This document shows, one piece after another, positions 61,457-64,000 of a stretch of DNA of 64,000 nucleotides. The position numbers and the translations under genes were made by a program. How positions within the stretch are numbered: position 1 is the stretch's first letter; the number at the start of each line of letters is the position of its first letter. Source of the stretch: Silvimonas terrae. Lineage in GTDB: Bacteria > Pseudomonadota > Gammaproteobacteria > Burkholderiales > Chitinibacteraceae. The DNA lies in NCBI RefSeq assembly GCF_014202765.1, contig NZ_JACHHN010000005.1, forward strand, positions 176,603 to 240,602. Reading direction: 5' to 3'. The notes below the pieces were generated by a model that worked only from the letters and a program-made list of their open reading frames with translations, was not told the origin of the DNA and searched no databases.

Positions 61457-63228
61457 CACGGCTTGCCGATTTCCTGACCAATGGCGATCACCGATTCGTT
61501 ATCCGGGTCCAGTTTTTGGGCTTCGGCCATGACTTTGTGCGCGTCGCTTTTCTCGCCCATCTTGTACAGCGTGGCCGCCAGGTGAGCGCCCACTTCCGGA
61601 TCGGGCATGGCCTTGTAGGCACGGGTCAGCAGGTCACGCGCCTCGGCAAGGCGGTTTTGTTTGTAGCGCAGCCAGCCCAGGCTATCCATGATCACGGGGT
61701 TGTTCGGGTCCAGCGTATTGGCTTTTTCCAGATAACCATTGGCTTCGTCAAAGCGGTCCGTGCGGTTGGCCAGCGTATAACCCAGCGCGTTCAGGCCCTG
61801 GGCGTTATCCGGTTGCAGTTCCAGATACTTGTGCAGATCCGCTTCTGCGGCCGGTACGTTGTGCTGCAGATCCGCAATCAAGGAGCGCTCGTAGAGCAGG
61901 TCGGCGTTTTTCGGGTCTTTGTTGATGGCATCCGTCAGCACTTGCCAGGCTTTGTCGTAGTTCTTCACCTCCCGCCATACCTGCGATTCCAGCAGGGTCT
62001 GGCGGGTTTGTTGTTCCGTGGTCAGGGCCACGTTTTCGTGGATCAGGTCGATGGCTTTTTCCGGCTGGCCGGAGTGGGCATACAGGCGGATCAGGCGCTC
62101 GGTGGCGGCGTCATGCATATCGCCTTCCACACTTTGATACCACGCAATGGCATCCTGGTTCTGCCCGCGGATTTCAGCAATCTGGCCCAGGTAGATACGC
62201 AGGTTGTTAGTGGTGCGCGGGCTCTTTTGTACTGCGGCATTCAGGTGCAACTGGGCGGTTTCAAAGTCGCGCAGCTCCAGCGATACAAGGCCGGAGCCGA
62301 CCAGCGCTTCCAGATTATCTGGCTGGATTTTCAGAATGCCGTTGTATTCGTCCAGCGCATCCTTGACCTGTTTGTTGATCACCAGCTCACGTGCCAATGC
62401 GTTGCGGATGGCCAATGAATCCGGGTTCTTGCGCAGGGCCGAGCGCAAAAAGTCCACCCGCTCTTGTGATGGGCGATCAGACATTAATTGCACGCGGTAC
62501 AGCACTGCCGGCTCCCAGCCTGGGCGCAGTGCGTCGGCGGCATCGACTTCCTTGACCGCGTCAGGGACACGGTTGGTATTGGCGTAGGCCACGGCACGGG
62601 CAAAGTGGGCTTCGGGCAAGTTCAGATACGGCGCAGTGACGTCTTCCGTGAGCTTGGCGGCGGCGTTGCGGTCGGTGTTTTTGTCCCACAGCGTATGCAT
62701 GCGCAGGAAGAACGAAGGTGCATCCTGCGGTTTGGATTTAAGCAGCGCTTCCAGATGCGGCTTGGCTTCATCCAGACGGTTGGCGCGCAACAGCAAGCTG
62801 AGCATGACCTGCTGCGGGGCGATGGCATTGGGTGAGGCATTGATCCATTGGTTGGCCGAGTCCATGGCCAGGTTGAGCTGGCCTGCACCAATAGCGACTT
62901 CCGTGGCGCGCTTGGCTACCCGTGGGTCATGTGTGCGGCGGGCCAGATCGTTCCAGGTTTGCGCACTGAGTGTCGGCTGCCCGCGTTGCAGGGCGATATC
63001 CCCCACCAGGAAGCGCAGCACCAGTTCGTCGGTGAGTTCTTCATTGGGTAGCGGACCGTCTGCATTGGCAGCATCTTGTGCGGCGCTGGCGTCATCCGCG
63101 GCCGGCGCGCTGGCGGTCGGCGCTTTGCCACCCGCAGCCGGCTGGCCTACCGTCGCACAACCGGCAAGCACCGAGAGGCTCAGGCATACAAGAGTCAGGA
63201 GGGGTTTCCGGGAAAACGGAAAAGGCAT
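61456..63228 (-). CDS. TPR-repeat outer-membrane-type lipoprotein
   Basis: 590 residues from ATG 63228. Lipoprotein signal with lipobox LSVLAGC at about residue 22, an acidic Ala-rich linker, then many tetratricopeptide repeats (such as LNALGYTLANRTDRFDEANG and VIMDSLGWLRYKQNRLAEAR). It forms a curved scaffold of unknown partner; the family is regularly found upstream of lolB in betaproteobacteria. Longer start at 63303 is unlikely. Divergent from mutM. Confidence 0.9.
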   Translation of the reverse strand: MPFPFSRKPLLTLVCLSLSVLAGCATVGQPAAGGKAPTASAPAADDASAAQDAANADGPLPNEELTDELVLRFLVGDIALQRGQPTLSAQTWNDLARRTHDPRVAKRATEVAIGAGQLNLAMDSANQWINASPNAIAPQQVMLSLLLRANRLDEAKPHLEALLKSKPQDAPSFFLRMHTLWDKNTDRNAAAKLTEDVTAPYLNLPEAHFARAVAYANTNRVPDAVKEVDAADALRPGWEPAVLYRVQLMSDRPSQERVDFLRSALRKNPDSLAIRNALARELVINKQVKDALDEYNGILKIQPDNLEALVGSGLVSLELRDFETAQLHLNAAVQKSPRTTNNLRIYLGQIAEIRGQNQDAIAWYQSVEGDMHDAATERLIRLYAHSGQPEKAIDLIHENVALTTEQQTRQTLLESQVWREVKNYDKAWQVLTDAINKDPKNADLLYERSLIADLQHNVPAAEADLHKYLELQPDNAQGLNALGYTLANRTDRFDEANGYLEKANTLDPNNPVIMDSLGWLRYKQNRLAEARDLLTRAYKAMPDPEVGAHLAATLYKMGEKSDAHKVMAEAQKLDPDNESVIAIGQEIGKP

Positions 63229-63455
63229 GGCAAAGTCCGGCGGGTGGTGGAGTATGTGTCGCAGGCAATGACAGCGGCTGCGGCATGGTGCGGGCCGTAT
63301 CATGATCCGGCCCGTGCTGCTTCATATTAAGGTAAATTCCGTCGCGAAGTCCAAGGCGTGAGGTGATAGTCCTTGCGCAACTTTTTAACCCCGTTGTGTT
63401 ATGACGTGCGAAGGACAATCTATGTTCCATCTGTCTTTCACCGCCAGGTTGGATC

Positions 63456-64000
63456 ATGCCTGAATTACCCGAAGTGGAAACGACGCGTCGCGGCATCAGC
63501 GACGCCTTGACCGGCAATACCGTTGCAGCCGTGACCATCCGTGATCCGCGCTTGCGCTGGCCGGTGCCCGATACGCTGCACAGCCTGCTGCAAGGGCAGC
63601 GGATTGTGTCGGTGGACCGGCGTGCCAAATATCTGCTGATCGGCTTTGCGCACGGTACGTTGATTGTCCATCTGGGCATGAGCGGCACCTTGCGGCTGGT
63701 CACGGCCGCGCGCCCGGTTGAAAAACATGACCATATTGACCTTATGCTGGAAGACGGCCGCATTTTGCGTTATCGCGATCCGCGCCGTTTTGGCTGCATG
63801 CTCTGGCACGAAGCCGCTGCGGCCACGCACCCCTTGCTGGCCAGACTGGGACCAGAGCCGTTATCTGATACTTTTGACGCCAGCTATCTGCAAGACGAGA
63901 TCGCCCGTCGGCAGGCCGCGATCAAGCTGGTCATCATGGATCAACATGTCGTCGTTGGCGTCGGCAATATTTATGCGTCCGAGGCCTTGTTCCGTGCGCG
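63456..64000 (+). CDS. mutM: formamidopyrimidine-DNA glycosylase MutM, partial
   Basis: First 181 codons; the gene runs off the right edge. It starts with the invariant [13 protein letters not shown], whose Pro is the catalytic nucleophile, followed by [17 protein letters not shown] and [13 protein letters not shown], and reaches [14 protein letters not shown]. It removes 8-oxoguanine and ring-opened purines from DNA. The C-terminal zinc finger lies outside the window. Divergent from the TPR gene. Confidence 0.95.
   Translation, partial: MPELPEVETTRRGISDALTGNTVAAVTIRDPRLRWPVPDTLHSLLQGQRIVSVDRRAKYLLIGFAHGTLIVHLGMSGTLRLVTAARPVEKHDHIDLMLEDGRILRYRDPRRFGCMLWHEAAAATHPLLARLGPEPLSDTFDASYLQDEIARRQAAIKLVIMDQHVVVGVGNIYASEALFRA

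Overview
The window is a GC-rich chromosomal segment of a betaproteobacterium, most likely of the order Neisseriales. This placement is inferred from gene content: the block lolB, ispE, tRNA-Gln, prs, rplY, pth; the metX-metW pair; ResB/CcsB (system II) cytochrome c maturation; and waaC-waaA. No 16S rRNA is present to confirm it. The first ~100 bases are homopolymer-rich and look like a low-quality contig edge, and the last gene (mutM) runs off the right end.

Layout: 0.2-5.3 kb holds the urea ABC transporter genes urtB, urtC, urtD and urtE; urtA is not in the window. 6.3-13.9 kb holds housekeeping genes: rsmE, ilvA, cca, mnmE, an Hsp70-like gene and a glutathione S-transferase. 14.7-20 kb holds a TSUP permease, an EVE-domain protein, nudC, a DMT exporter, a PatB/MalY-type lyase and a hexapeptide acetyltransferase. 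20.9-32.3 kb holds msbA, metX-metW, an oxidoreductase, an inositol-phosphatase-like gene, phosphoketolase, a sodium/proton antiporter, gloA and a PfkB sugar kinase. A tRNA-Lys (CUU) at 32.3 kb is the attachment site of a decayed P2-like prophage (about 32.4-37.75 kb). The prophage keeps integrase, an Xis-like regulator, two small genes, the replication protein gpA, tail genes gpR and gpS, a broken lysis gene and a broken, inverted gpV. Its far edge abuts a truncated acetyltransferase gene. 38.3-39.7 kb has an Ash-like ORF coupled to a small unknown gene, followed by long tandem repeats. 39.7-42.7 kb is a molybdenum-cofactor operon (moeA, moaD, moaE and a mobA-moaC fusion). 42.9-49.9 kb holds a parvulin, MarC, a hemerythrin, waaC-waaA, a degenerate GGDEF protein, a macro-domain protein and engB. 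50-55 kb holds cytochrome c4, resB, ccsB and an unknown gene. 55-63.2 kb is a leftward cluster: a TPR lipoprotein, lolB, ispE, tRNA-Gln, prs, rplY, an unknown membrane protein, pth, a ParA-like ATPase and a CobW GTPase.

The most unusual non-coding feature is a family of four intergenic elements of about 530-720 bp (1.85, 5.41, 14.05 and 20.01 kb). All four lie in the first 21 kb. Each consists of two half-units facing each other as a long inverted repeat, bounded by GTTAGCGCC and GGCGCTAAC. The half-units come in at least two module types that assort differently between copies. Smaller repeats accompany them: a REP-like palindrome beginning GTAGGGTGGATT, dRS3-like ATTCCC-N8-GGGAAT repeats, and an AACCCC array. 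I recognise no gene product encoded by these elements.
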